A stretch of DNA of 20,122 nt from a virus. The translations under genes and the position numbers were made by a program. The stretch is from positions 1 to 20,122 of IMG/VR virus record IMGVR_UViG_3300005582_000158. One strand, written 5' to 3'. Positions within the stretch are counted from its first letter, which is position 1; each line of letters starts with the position of its first letter. Under the pieces are notes generated by a model. It made no database searches. It had not been told where the DNA came from and saw nothing but the letters and a program-made list of their open reading frames with translations. Below are positions 1 to 7,259 of the stretch, piece after piece.

Positions 1-156
1 GTAGGTGTTACCGTTGGCTTGGTTGCCCATTGCTGCTCCGTAGGCGTTACCGTCGGCATAGTAGCCCATTGCTGCTCCGTTGGCGTTACCGTCGGCATAG
101 TAGCCCATTGCTGCTCCGAAGGTGTTACCGTTGGCGTTGAATCCAAATTGCACCGA
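1..156 (-). repeat. 39-bp tandem repeats in tail fibre gene
   Basis: Three near-identical 39-bp units lie at 1-39, 40-78 and 79-117, with a degenerate fourth at 118-156. Each encodes a 13-residue unit, so copy-number changes keep the frame. The array continues to the window edge, so the true copy number is unknown. Confidence 0.9.
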
Positions 157-1002
157 TCCATCGTAACCTCCGATTGCAAAGCTCATAGCTGCGCCGCTGT
201 TATAGCCTGTGCCAGACCAATCTACTGTGGTTGTCGTGCCGTCACTTCCGATGAGTTGGCGAGTATTAGGTAGGACAGATTGAGAGTCGTCGTCTGCGAG
301 TAATTGCGTGCCTATTATATTTCCCGTCATCGTCCCGCCTGACCGCTGCAACGCTCCTTCTGCGGTCGTTCCTTGTGCTGCGGTGGCGTATAGCGAGTTG
401 AATGCCGCGGTTAGAGTCGATACGATCAAACTCCACAAGACGTGCCTCGGCGTGAATGATACGGCTGAGTCGAGAATCGTAACTTTGTCGCCGTTCGCAA
501 TCGTGGCTTTGTTGGTTCCAAATTTACTCGTCAATCCCGCTGCGGTCGGGACGCGCTCATCGGCGAATCGGCTGTCATTGCCAGCAGCTACCGTTCCCGC
601 GCCAGTGCCGGTATTCTTAAAGGCAGCGTCTCCAAGCTCATCAGCGGTCAACGTGGCCTTCTCCCATACTGCCGCGCCGTTGGTGGCGTCAAAGCAAAGG
701 TATGCTTCCTGAGCGGTCAGATCATACCATTTCGAGCCGACTGAGTAACCATAAGTGATGTCATCATTGACGTTCGGCGCAACTGTCGCGTTCAACTTGT
801 TTTTCGCGGCCAATACCTCGATCCCGTTAACGAATAGCTTAGTCGCCGTCATCGAAATAGGCGTTGCCGTGCCGTCGCCTTTGTAGAGAATTACGGGAGT
901 CCCGCCGTCCGCTGGTAACGCGCCTTGAACGCCGAAATGAGCGAGCCATTTGTAAGTGTCGTCCACTCCGCCCGGTGTAAGTCCTGTTAGGTCTGCAGCC
1001 AT
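1..1002 (-). CDS. Tail fibre/spike protein, 3' end outside window
   Basis: The reading frame is open from an ATG at 1002 to the window edge (334 codons, no stop), so the C-terminus is missing. The middle carries two motifs recurrent in phage tail fibres: a segment at residues 125-150 (GDAAFKNTGTGAGTVAAGND) and the fibre signature SGGTMTGN near 221-228. From about residue 287 the chain becomes a run of 13-residue Gly/Ala/Asn repeats (GAAMGYYADGNAN type), reminiscent of the head repeats of trimeric autotransporter adhesins. It probably forms a trimeric fibre or adhesin at the tail tip that contacts the host surface. It starts 6 nt after the preceding stop and ends the tail module seen here. Fibre identity is inferred from motifs and composition; the exact receptor-binding part is not visible. 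Confidence 0.85.
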   Translation of the reverse strand, partial: MAADLTGLTPGGVDDTYKWLAHFGVQGALPADGGTPVILYKGDGTATPISMTATKLFVNGIEVLAAKNKLNATVAPNVNDDITYGYSVGSKWYDLTAQEAYLCFDATNGAAVWEKATLTADELGDAAFKNTGTGAGTVAAGNDSRFADERVPTAAGLTSKFGTNKATIANGDKVTILDSAVSFTPRHVLWSLIVSTLTAAFNSLYATAAQGTTAEGALQRSGGTMTGNIIGTQLLADDDSQSVLPNTRQLIGSDGTTTTVDWSGTGYNSGAAMSFAIGGYDGSVQFGFNANGNTFGAAMGYYADGNANGAAMGYYADGNAYGAAMGNQANGNTY

Positions 1003-1008
1003 GATTTT

Positions 1009-1488
1009 TTATCCTAGATTTTCCCACTCGTAATTGATTTCGCCCCACGTTTGGCCGGGAATGTAAACTCCCGCGTCGCTTGCTATTTTCCCGCCGATTA
1101 TCTCCACGGTTTGCCTCGTCAGCCGCGCTTCTTGGCTTGCTGGCCAGCTTTGAATCGCCGCGTCTGGAATCCGCCAGTTTCTCCCGTCTTCTAAACTGAT
1201 GAGAATATCAGCGGTAGATTTCGGAAGTGCTACGATGTCACTCAGTAGCGTGGCGAATCCTTCGACAACGCTCGTTTCGACATTGCACTTGATGAAGTTG
1301 AGCGAGGTTTTTTCATTACCTCTTGCAAACGCCTTGATGCCTGCCGCCCGAACGAATCCTTGAACTTGAACCATTTGGTCGCCATTGATCGCCAACGGCT
1401 CCCAAAGGTCATCATTATAGTCGAGAAGAACTAGAGCGATGCCGTCAGGGTCGTAGGTGATGCGAGCGAATGATCCGAAGAGTTCCAT
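1009..1488 (-). CDS. Uncharacterised tail-module protein
   Basis: A 159-residue soluble protein with no signal peptide or membrane segment. It lies between the tail-tube candidate and the tail fibre, 9 nt after the former's stop, so it is probably a tail component or tail assembly protein. I recognise no family motif. The C-terminal third is rich in aromatic and acidic residues (ending INYEWENLG). Function is inferred from position only; a tail-tube-associated or distal-tail protein is possible. Confidence 0.75.
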   Translation of the reverse strand: MELFGSFARITYDPDGIALVLLDYNDDLWEPLAINGDQMVQVQGFVRAAGIKAFARGNEKTSLNFIKCNVETSVVEGFATLLSDIVALPKSTADILISLEDGRNWRIPDAAIQSWPASQEARLTRQTVEIIGGKIASDAGVYIPGQTWGEINYEWENLG

Positions 1489-1497
1489 TTCAGCGGA

Positions 1498-2031
1498 TTA
1501 GCTCAAGTTTGAGAGAGTTCCTTCATTAAGTACGTTGCCAAGGACTCGCGCCATCAATGTGTGCGGGTTGAGGTTTTCGGCGAATTGGAAGGAATCCATG
1601 GTGAGCGATACCCATGTGTCGGAAGTGTCGATGAGATCGCCGTCCTGCTCGTATGCCTCACGGTGGAGCCATCCTTCAATCGCCTCGCTGCGGCTGTTCG
1701 GAACGTATGCGCCGGCAGTCACTCCATCAGCGTTTGACAGGAGCTCAAATTCAAGCTCGCCGAATTGTTGGATCGCGAAGGCGTGAACGAGTTTCGAGTC
1801 CAGGATGAATTCCTTGCGGTCTTCATATTTGCCTCCGCCTGTGACGGGTGCGCGGCGGGTGACTTTGGTTTGTTCGATCTGAGGCTCCCATTGCTCAATC
1901 GAGCCGAGTTGAGTCCAGTCAGCCTCGGTAGAGGCGAAGACAGGGAGAGCGGTGGAAACGACGGGCGAAGCGCCAACGGTTGAGCCTTCGCGAGCGAACC
2001 AAGCGTGTGATCCAATGATGATGTCTTTCAT
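1498..2031 (-). CDS. Putative major tail tube protein
   Basis: A 177-residue protein in the position where siphophage- and myophage-type genomes encode the tail tube, after the tail-completion gene. Features that fit a tube monomer are the early WTQLGSIEQWEP segment (residues about 39-50), alternating beta-strand composition and a C-terminal half that reads like a folded beta-sandwich (GWLHREAYEQDGD and following). The ATG at 2031 is preceded by an A-rich leader without an SD. No tail-assembly chaperone or tape-measure gene follows it inside the window, which is unusual, so the call rests on position and general resemblance. Confidence 0.5.
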   Translation of the reverse strand: MKDIIIGSHAWFAREGSTVGASPVVSTALPVFASTEADWTQLGSIEQWEPQIEQTKVTRRAPVTGGGKYEDRKEFILDSKLVHAFAIQQFGELEFELLSNADGVTAGAYVPNSRSEAIEGWLHREAYEQDGDLIDTSDTWVSLTMDSFQFAENLNPHTLMARVLGNVLNEGTLSNLS

Positions 2032-2069
2032 ATTATTTTAAGGGTGTGTTTTGAGGTTGTGAGAGTGAT

Positions 2070-2276
2070 TCAGTTAACTTTGACGAGTTGGACTTCGCCG
2101 GATGAGACGCGGAGAGATGCTTCATCGAAATCCATCGCTTCGATCTTGTGACCGGGAGCGCAAGTAAAATTTCCGTATCGGATAACTTTCAAGGCGATCA
2201 CTTGCGCGGTCTTGTTGACGGCTGGCTTTGCTGCTTTCGGTGCTATTTCTGTGGCGGGTGCGGTTTCTTCTAACAT
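2070..2276 (-). CDS. Small orphan protein in tail module
   Basis: A 68-residue protein with a low-complexity Ala/Pro/Thr/Lys-rich N-terminus (about 1-25) and a compact second half that looks like a small beta domain (ALKVIRYGNFTCAPG onwards). The start codon directly follows a run of CAT/CAC triplets (2277-2296). Its position between the tail-completion and tube candidates suggests a minor structural or head-tail joining role. I recognise no family. Confidence 0.6.
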   Translation of the reverse strand: MLEETAPATEIAPKAAKPAVNKTAQVIALKVIRYGNFTCAPGHKIEAMDFDEASLRVSSGEVQLVKVN

Positions 2277-2303
2277 GATGATGATGATGGTGGTGGTTTG
2301 TTG

Positions 2304-2759
2304 TTAAACGTCGCCTGTGACGGCTTGTAGGGACGAGAGGGGCGAAGTGAAAATGATCTGCGCGATGTCAAACTCGTTTTCGTCTCGGAAAGTGATGTCG
2401 CCCGATTTCAGCTTCATTCGCGTGTTGGATTTCAGCGTTGTGGGCCACCAATTATTCAGCGCGGCTTCAATCTCTGCCAGCAGATCGTCAGCGTCCTTTG
2501 TGTCCGATGCAGTGAGCAATGGCACGGTGAAAAGCGAGACGGTGAAATTGCCCTCATAGAAGCTAGCGTCGGCCTTGCTGGTATTCTTCGCGCTGATTAA
2601 ACGAATGACGACGCAGCGGCCTTTCGACTTCGCCATGCGTTGCTCAAACTGGCTCTCGATGTCATGCCGGCGATACACGATCACGCGATCAGCCAACTCG
2701 GGGATTTGATCCTCGAGCCGTGCTTTCATAGTGTTTGCTAGTGTGCGGAGTCGTGACAT
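2304..2759 (-). CDS. Putative tail completion/terminator protein
   Basis: A 151-residue alpha/beta protein. The pattern of an N-terminal helix (SRLRTLANTMKARLEDQ), central beta strands (GRCVVIRLISAKNT, GNFTVSLFTVPLL), a helix (DDLLAEIEAALNNWWP) and final strands is the fold pattern of tail terminator proteins and the Mu Gp37-like group. It follows the gp36-like connector gene by 3 nt, the usual order for connector, completion and tube genes. The assignment comes from layout and predicted secondary structure, not from a catalytic motif. Confidence 0.5.
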   Translation of the reverse strand: MSRLRTLANTMKARLEDQIPELADRVIVYRRHDIESQFEQRMAKSKGRCVVIRLISAKNTSKADASFYEGNFTVSLFTVPLLTASDTKDADDLLAEIEAALNNWWPTTLKSNTRMKLKSGDITFRDENEFDIAQIIFTSPLSSLQAVTGDV

Positions 2760-2762
2760 GAA

Positions 2763-3200
2763 TTAGAAATCTAGTAAATCTGCGCCGCCGTAAGACGATG
2801 AGGCGGCAGCTGCGACAGGATCGTCAGCGAACGCTTGAGAAGACATAGTGCGGAGATCGGCGAGCATCTTTTCGGCTGCTTTCTGTTCCTCGCGCCTTGG
2901 ATCGGTCATGCCCTCGGAAACTGGGCTTAAGCCGATGAGAGAATTTCTCCCAATCACAGCGGCGTAATAAATGCAGAAATCAGGCAGAGTTCCAGCGGCT
3001 CCCATTTGGGTCGTTGCTGGGTTCGATCGGATCGCGCCTCGAAACATTGCGAGAACTTGCGCGACAATTACCGCCATGCGGTCAATCGGTGTCACGTCGT
3101 CTTCGGTTGCGGTTGCTTCATAAACCTCAAGCTCCCGCGCACTCATGCGAGCTTTTACATCACCGGCGGTAAAGGTTATCCAAGGCACGATTAGAATCAT
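2763..3200 (-). CDS. Putative head-tail connector (Mu gp36/DUF1320-like)
   Basis: A 145-residue, mainly helical protein and the first gene of the tail module. The N-terminus (WITFTAGDVKARMSARELEV) resembles the start of DUF1320/gp36-type connectors, in which a short strand leads into a helix. A helical core with a loop containing LPDFCIYYAAVIGRNSL follows, then a charged helix (DPRREEQKAAEKMLADL). Length matches the family, about 140 residues. The ATG at 3200 lies 32 nt after a conserved GGGGGCCACTCCC element and downstream of the capsid terminator, so the gene probably heads its own transcript. Confidence 0.5.
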   Translation of the reverse strand: MILIVPWITFTAGDVKARMSARELEVYEATATEDDVTPIDRMAVIVAQVLAMFRGAIRSNPATTQMGAAGTLPDFCIYYAAVIGRNSLIGLSPVSEGMTDPRREEQKAAEKMLADLRTMSSQAFADDPVAAAASSSYGGADLLDF

Positions 3201-3230
3201 GCGGTGATTGTTTTCTAGCCGCTATCTTCG

Positions 3231-3244
3231 GGAGTGGCCCCCGT
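3231..3244 (-). promoter_or_regulatory. Conserved module-boundary element, copy 1
   Basis: On the coding strand this reads ACGGGGGCCACTCCC. It lies between the capsid terminator hairpin and the connector gene, 32 nt before the start codon. This copy can fold a 4-bp CGGG/CCCG stem around a 7-nt loop. It is the only copy not adjacent to a preceding stop codon. A promoter or activator site is the simplest reading because it follows a terminator. Confidence 0.6.
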
Positions 3245-3259
3245 GTGCAATGAATGGAA

Positions 3260-3292
3260 AAGCCGCCGTCCCACTGGCAGGAACGGCGGCTT
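3260..3292 (-). terminator. Hairpin terminator after major capsid gene
   Basis: A perfect 10-bp inverted repeat (AAGCCGCCGT / ACGGCGGCTT) extended by three inner pairs (one G-T wobble) closes on a 7-nt loop. On the coding strand it is followed by TTTT. It starts 23 nt after the capsid stop codon. The T-tract is short, so termination may be partial. It may also protect the 3' end of the capsid mRNA. Confidence 0.8.
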
Positions 3293-3315
3293 GAGCTAAC
3301 GACAAACTGAACGGA

Positions 3316-4221
3316 TCAGACAGTGGTGATTGTGAGGCGAGCGGCGCAAGCAGCGTTGTTGACGTATGCTGCCTCAGTCCATTCGGTGATGACTTTTTCG
3401 CCGAAGTCTTTCTGAAGGACGCGAACGCCGCCGAAAGGGTTCGCGGATACGCGGAACGTCTTAAACGCGGATGCGTCGAAGGTGTTTGCGCTTTCCTCTG
3501 CGAAATACAGCCAAACCTCAGTTCCAAGCGCTTTCGACTTAGTAGAAGTGCCGTTCATCGGAGTGTCTTTGATGGCGGTCGAAACCATGCACTTCGCGTT
3601 CGGGTTGAGGAAGAGACTGCCAATATCATCAATTGAAGGATTGATCTTCTGTGTCCCAGGGTAACGAGCAATCACTTTGCTGTGATTTTTGAAGATCGAC
3701 CATGCGCCAAGGTTGAAAACGACGCGGTTAGGAATGAGGCCGGTCGCGTTGGCGATGGTTTCCATGTAAGCGTCGATGTCAGCAACTGGATCATCCGATG
3801 CGCCCCAAACTTCGGCAGAGGCAGCGACGCCAGCGCGAAGGACGGTCAGAGTCTCATTCAGGCGGCTGTTGCCAGCTTGAGATACGAGGTTTTGAACGCG
3901 AGCCTCACGGAGCAAACGAGAACCTTCACCGGTGGTGGCATGGTCAAGTTCGTGAGTGTCGATGATGTCATGCAAAGCATAAGGGTTGAGGCTGATCGAA
4001 AGGCGCTCGCCATCGGTTTGAACGGCTGTGGAATCGCCACCGATTGCGCGTTTTGCGTTAGGCACTTGGAAGCCGGAACGCTTGGCGTAGTCAATGATGG
4101 TGAATTGTGCCGCGCCGGTTGTGACGATGGGAGCGAGGAAGTCAGCCAAAGGCGAAGAGGTCGATTGAAAGAGTCCCTTTGCGAATTGGTTTAGTGTGGA
4201 GATGTTTGCAGGAGTAGCCAT
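3316..4221 (-). CDS. Major capsid protein
   Basis: A 301-residue protein in the classical place after protease/scaffold and decoration genes. Features typical of an HK97-fold capsid protein of this size are an N-terminal arm (1-45), a central helical region with NLVSQAGNSRLNETLTVLRA (spine-helix-like), the segment NRVVFNLGAWSIFKNHSKVI (about 165-185) and a C-terminal beta region with RVLQKDFGEKVITEWTEAAY. It is the last gene before a strong hairpin, as expected for an abundant structural product. The leader before ATG 4221 is A/T/C-rich with no SD. The HK97 fold is inferred from position, size and pattern. Confidence 0.8.
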   Translation of the reverse strand: MATPANISTLNQFAKGLFQSTSSPLADFLAPIVTTGAAQFTIIDYAKRSGFQVPNAKRAIGGDSTAVQTDGERLSISLNPYALHDIIDTHELDHATTGEGSRLLREARVQNLVSQAGNSRLNETLTVLRAGVAASAEVWGASDDPVADIDAYMETIANATGLIPNRVVFNLGAWSIFKNHSKVIARYPGTQKINPSIDDIGSLFLNPNAKCMVSTAIKDTPMNGTSTKSKALGTEVWLYFAEESANTFDASAFKTFRVSANPFGGVRVLQKDFGEKVITEWTEAAYVNNAACAARLTITTV

Positions 4222-4259
4222 GATCTTATGGAGTTAAGGTGTGAATTTTTGGGTTAAAA

Positions 4260-4646
4260 TTAAGGAAGGATGATGTATGACGGAGAAAGAACGGCTTTGA
4301 TTAGCTGTCCCGCGATGGTGGAAGCCTCAAGAGCAACCGCGAACACTTTATGCGTTGCGGTCGTGGACTTGTTGCACTGGCCGGAAGCGGCTGGAACGAG
4401 GTTGTCGCCGATAGCGATACCTGATGCAGAAACTTCTACGAAGACGATTGCGCCGGAACCGGAAGGGGCGACGCTGACGATTCCACTTGCTTCGCAGTCG
4501 TTAATAACCACGCCGAGTGTTACTTCGGTGGCTGCGGTGGTGACGATAGTCGTTCCCGCGGAGACTTTGACGATTTTTCCACGGGTTACAGCGACCGCGC
4601 CGTTCGTGAACGGGAGGATTGGAATTTCATTTGCTAGGGTGCTCAT
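4260..4646 (-). CDS. Putative capsid decoration protein (DUF2190-like)
   Basis: A 128-residue all-beta protein rich in Gly, Ala, Val and Thr (GAVAVTRGKIVKVSAGTTI, LGVVINDCEASGIVSVAPSG). The domain pattern, in which short strands alternate with glycine turns and TLGVVIND is followed by a VFVEVSASGIAIGD strand pair, matches DUF2190-type small capsid proteins that lie just upstream of the major capsid gene and stabilise the shell. The gap to the capsid start is 38 nt, with no regulatory element visible. The leader CCCAAACCAAAACAAATC is A/C-rich and lacks an SD. Confidence 0.7.
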   Translation of the reverse strand: MSTLANEIPILPFTNGAVAVTRGKIVKVSAGTTIVTTAATEVTLGVVINDCEASGIVSVAPSGSGAIVFVEVSASGIAIGDNLVPAASGQCNKSTTATHKVFAVALEASTIAGQLIKAVLSPSYIILP

Positions 4647-4682
4647 ATTTTTTAGGTGTGTGAGATTTGTTTTGGTTTGGGA

Positions 4683-5699
4683 TTATGCGAATGCTTGAGG
4701 ATCGATTTCGGCGGCGCGTTCCCAGACGATCTGGAAGCCGGCGGATTCGCCTAGCTCGGTGCGAGCAGATGTGAGAGCGGCAGTAACGCGAGTTTCGCTG
4801 TCTTGGCCTGCTGCCGCGCCTGCTTTGACGATTGGATTGCCGAGTTCATCATTGAGCTTTGGAAGCTGAGCAAGAATTTCTTCAGCAAAGCTGTCACCTG
4901 CTGAAATCTTTTCGCGGAACTTGTCTTGCTTCTCGGTGTCTTTAGCGAGCAAGCGGCCATCTGTGACGGCTGCGCTCACAAGATCAGAGGCGCGTTGTTT
5001 GACGGCTTCGACTTCTTTCGCCTCGGCTGCTTCAACTTTAGTTTTGAGATCCTTGTTTTCAGTCTCAAGGCGATCTGCATCGGCTGCTTTTACTTTAAGA
5101 TTTTCGATAGCTTTTACAGCTTCGGTTTCTGCATTTTCAGCGGCTGCGCTGATCGAGAGGGAGGCGTATACTAGTGTCATGTTTGTAGTGTTTGTTTGGT
5201 GTGATTCGCTGGCTGCAATAGCTCCGATGTCTCGGAATGCGGGTTCGGTGACTAATCCGCCGATTGGACCTTTTAGCGGTAAGCCGGTAGGGAATCCGTT
5301 GCTATCTACGTAAAATTCGGGCGAGAAATAGCGGACGTCGCGACCTTCTACTGCATCACGACCACTTTTCGACCAGTCCATCGCAGCCATGACGCCCTTC
5401 CCTTTTTCGTAACGGAAGGAAGTCGGGTAAGCAGATGCCGGGAACTTGCGGGTGTGCTCAAAGTCAGTCCAAGGCTTTACTGGGTCGCTCATGCGCTTCT
5501 GCAGGTCTTTATTGAGAGCGGCTGCGATTGCTTCGCCTTTGTCGGCTGGAATGTGAATCTGAATGCCGTTTTTGTTAGACAGCGGGAAAATCTTATGGCT
5601 TCCCTCTGGTAGGAATACGATTTCAGCAGGTGCTTCGCTGCTATTTCCGGAAAAGGAAATCGCAGTAACAAGGTTAGCTGATGTAACGAGTTGAAGCAC
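4683..5699 (-). CDS. Mu-like prohead protease/scaffold (gpI-type)
   Basis: A 338-residue, two-part protein. Residues about 1-175 resemble the Mu gpI protease domain: a strand-rich N-terminus with HIPADKGEAIAAALNKD, a region with WTDFEHTRKFPASAYP, an RYFSPEFYVDSNGFP segment and the terminal motif GLVTEPAFRDIG, related to the LTNTPAI-type motif of gpI. Residues about 180-290 form a charged coiled coil (Glu/Lys/Ala-rich) typical of internal scaffolds. It should process the prohead while its C-terminal part scaffolds the capsid. The only in-frame start before an upstream TGA is GTG at 5699. A conserved module element lies 44 nt upstream. Which residues are catalytic cannot be decided by eye. Confidence 0.8.
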   Translation of the reverse strand: MLQLVTSANLVTAISFSGNSSEAPAEIVFLPEGSHKIFPLSNKNGIQIHIPADKGEAIAAALNKDLQKRMSDPVKPWTDFEHTRKFPASAYPTSFRYEKGKGVMAAMDWSKSGRDAVEGRDVRYFSPEFYVDSNGFPTGLPLKGPIGGLVTEPAFRDIGAIAASESHQTNTTNMTLVYASLSISAAAENAETEAVKAIENLKVKAADADRLETENKDLKTKVEAAEAKEVEAVKQRASDLVSAAVTDGRLLAKDTEKQDKFREKISAGDSFAEEILAQLPKLNDELGNPIVKAGAAAGQDSETRVTAALTSARTELGESAGFQIVWERAAEIDPQAFA

Positions 5700-5741
5700 G
5701 CTGTGAAATTGAGCAAGAAAACCTCACAATGTCATTCTGTG

Positions 5742-5757
5742 GGAGTGGCCCCCGTTA
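5742..5757 (-). promoter_or_regulatory. Conserved module-boundary element, copy 2
   Basis: The coding strand reads TAACGGGGGCCACTCCC, with the TAA being the stop codon of the gpF-like gene. The core ends 44 nt before the GTG of the protease/scaffold gene. No hairpin terminator precedes it. Confidence 0.6.
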
Positions 5758-6654
5758 ATCCATGACGATCCGATCTTCCTTTTCCCTGATTCTAGCAACG
5801 GCTTCGCGTGCATAATCGTCGGCGGTCTTGCTGCCTAGCGACTGGCGTTTCTGCTTCAATTCATCAAGCAATCGTTTCTTCACGTCGGGATTCATCGTCT
5901 TGACGCTCGCGCTCAACCCTTCGTTGAGTTCGGGAGGCTTTGCGGTTTCCTTCACGTCATCGACTTCCAGCCCTAACCGCTTCGCTTCTTCTCGGCTAAC
6001 GTCCTGCTGTCCCATGCCTGATCTAAAGCCATACGGCTCCCATGACACCCCGAAGCCGCCGATCTGTGGGTCGTTTTGATACATCGCCCACCATCCTTCA
6101 TCTGTTTTCAGCCTCACGTCGCCTTCATGCTCTGCGTGTCTCATGCGCTCGATGCCGACGTTGCGCTTGCGAATGAAGCGAGCAGCCGGAAAGCGGCGAA
6201 GAACGGCGGGTGTCATCCCTTGCTTCCAATTTCCGAACCCGTAGGCTTGCCGCACGTTCGTGTCAAAGATCAGGCGTAGGCGGCTTTCGCTTTTGATGTC
6301 TTGCAGGTCGTTTTGGTTCACCTCTGAGAATTCGCCCTCGCTCGCCATGCCTTCCTTGACCATGAAGACACGCATCGCCCGGACGAACTCGGCACGGCCA
6401 CCGGCCCGAATAGCAATGCTTTCAACTCCGCTAGGCGAAACAACCTTTTCAGTAGTTCCTGCCATGTAGTCAAAAATGAAAGCCTGCGCTCGATCAAGAA
6501 AACGTGCGTTCTCAACCCGTGACGAAAAGAACGAGCGGAATTTTACCGCGTCTTCTTCGCTTGCCCACGATGTCGAATCCCATTCTTGCGGGTTCGGGTT
6601 CTTGTCGAGGATGAAGCGGATTGCGTCCTCGTATAGCATGGGCTGAGTAATCAT
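5755..6654 (-). CDS. Phage head morphogenesis protein (Mu gpF/SPP1 gp7-like)
   Basis: A 299-residue minor head protein next to the portal genes, the standard location for the Mu F-like/SPP1 gp7 family. Visible family traits are the N-terminal helical region containing RSFFSSRVENARFLDRAQAF, the conserved centre with SRLRLIFDTNVRQAYGFGNW (about 135-154), the RNVGIERMRHAEHEG segment and the late EPYGFRSGMGQQ motif. It is thought to act inside or at the portal during head assembly. The start codon overlaps the stop of the gpG-like gene (ATGA), so the genes are translationally coupled. The C-terminal 60 residues are Lys/Arg/Glu-rich and probably helical. Confidence 0.8.
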   Translation of the reverse strand: MITQPMLYEDAIRFILDKNPNPQEWDSTSWASEEDAVKFRSFFSSRVENARFLDRAQAFIFDYMAGTTEKVVSPSGVESIAIRAGGRAEFVRAMRVFMVKEGMASEGEFSEVNQNDLQDIKSESRLRLIFDTNVRQAYGFGNWKQGMTPAVLRRFPAARFIRKRNVGIERMRHAEHEGDVRLKTDEGWWAMYQNDPQIGGFGVSWEPYGFRSGMGQQDVSREEAKRLGLEVDDVKETAKPPELNEGLSASVKTMNPDVKKRLLDELKQKRQSLGSKTADDYAREAVARIREKEDRIVMD

Positions 6655-7259
6655 AAGAGTTCAAGTTTATCAGTTAGGGCATCGAGCCAGCCTTTCGAGA
6701 ATTCGTCAGCAAGTAATTCTTCGGGCGGTATCGCGTCCGGCATCGGCGGCATGGTGACGCTTTTCACAAGTGCATAAACGCCGCGCACTCCACCGTCATC
6801 GGTCTTTTCCATGAGCACATTCTTCCCCTTTGGCCGAAAGAGTTTCTTTCTGGCGTAAATCTCATAATCAGCAACGCGTCGGCCTTTCGCATCTGGAATC
6901 AGCGGAATAGTGAGCCATGAAACGCGCTTCGGTGTGATCGTTCCTCCATTCACCTTGAAAGCGTAGTAATCCGCATTGTTTCCGATCACTGCGCCGGATG
7001 GATCAGCGGTGCGAAATGACCAGCCAGCCGCTACTTTTGATCCGAACTCTCCGGACTTACCAAGTGAGCCTTGCATGTAGCGACCGCCCTTCCATCCCCC
7101 TCGCTGGCTGAATGCTAGGTGATACGTTTCCGCCCCTTCCCTCGCCTGTCTACCGCCGACCTCGTTGAGGTCAGTTAATCCGCTGCCCGTGAGCGAGTCG
7201 ATCAAAGCGCCGATTTCTTCGGAAACCTTGCTGTCGATACTGACATCGATCTGAATCAT
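6651..7259 (-). CDS. Phage virion morphogenesis protein (Mu gpG-like)
   Basis: A 202-residue protein between portal and gpF-like genes, overlapping both by ATGA-type junctions. The N-terminal helix, a central strand with ADYYAFKVNGG, the basic segment ARKKLFRPKGKNVL and a helical C-terminus (LLADEFSKGWLDALTDKL) follow the pattern of the phage virion morphogenesis family, which covers tail completion or head-tail joining. The family is usually 150-200 residues. The exact role, head completion or tail connection, is not resolved. Confidence 0.65.
   Translation of the reverse strand: MIQIDVSIDSKVSEEIGALIDSLTGSGLTDLNEVGGRQAREGAETYHLAFSQRGGWKGGRYMQGSLGKSGEFGSKVAAGWSFRTADPSGAVIGNNADYYAFKVNGGTITPKRVSWLTIPLIPDAKGRRVADYEIYARKKLFRPKGKNVLMEKTDDGGVRGVYALVKSVTMPPMPDAIPPEELLADEFSKGWLDALTDKLELL

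Noticed and set aside
308-712. Plus-strand ORF of 134 aa
   Set aside because: Antisense to the tail fibre frame; low-complexity composition mirrors the coding strand and no leader or motif is visible.
3682-4194. Plus-strand ORF of 170 aa
   Set aside because: Lies fully opposite the major capsid gene; its composition is explained by that gene's codon bias.
4921-5313. Plus-strand ORFs opposite the protease/scaffold gene
   Set aside because: Ser/Ala/Phe-rich shadows of the coiled-coil coding strand.
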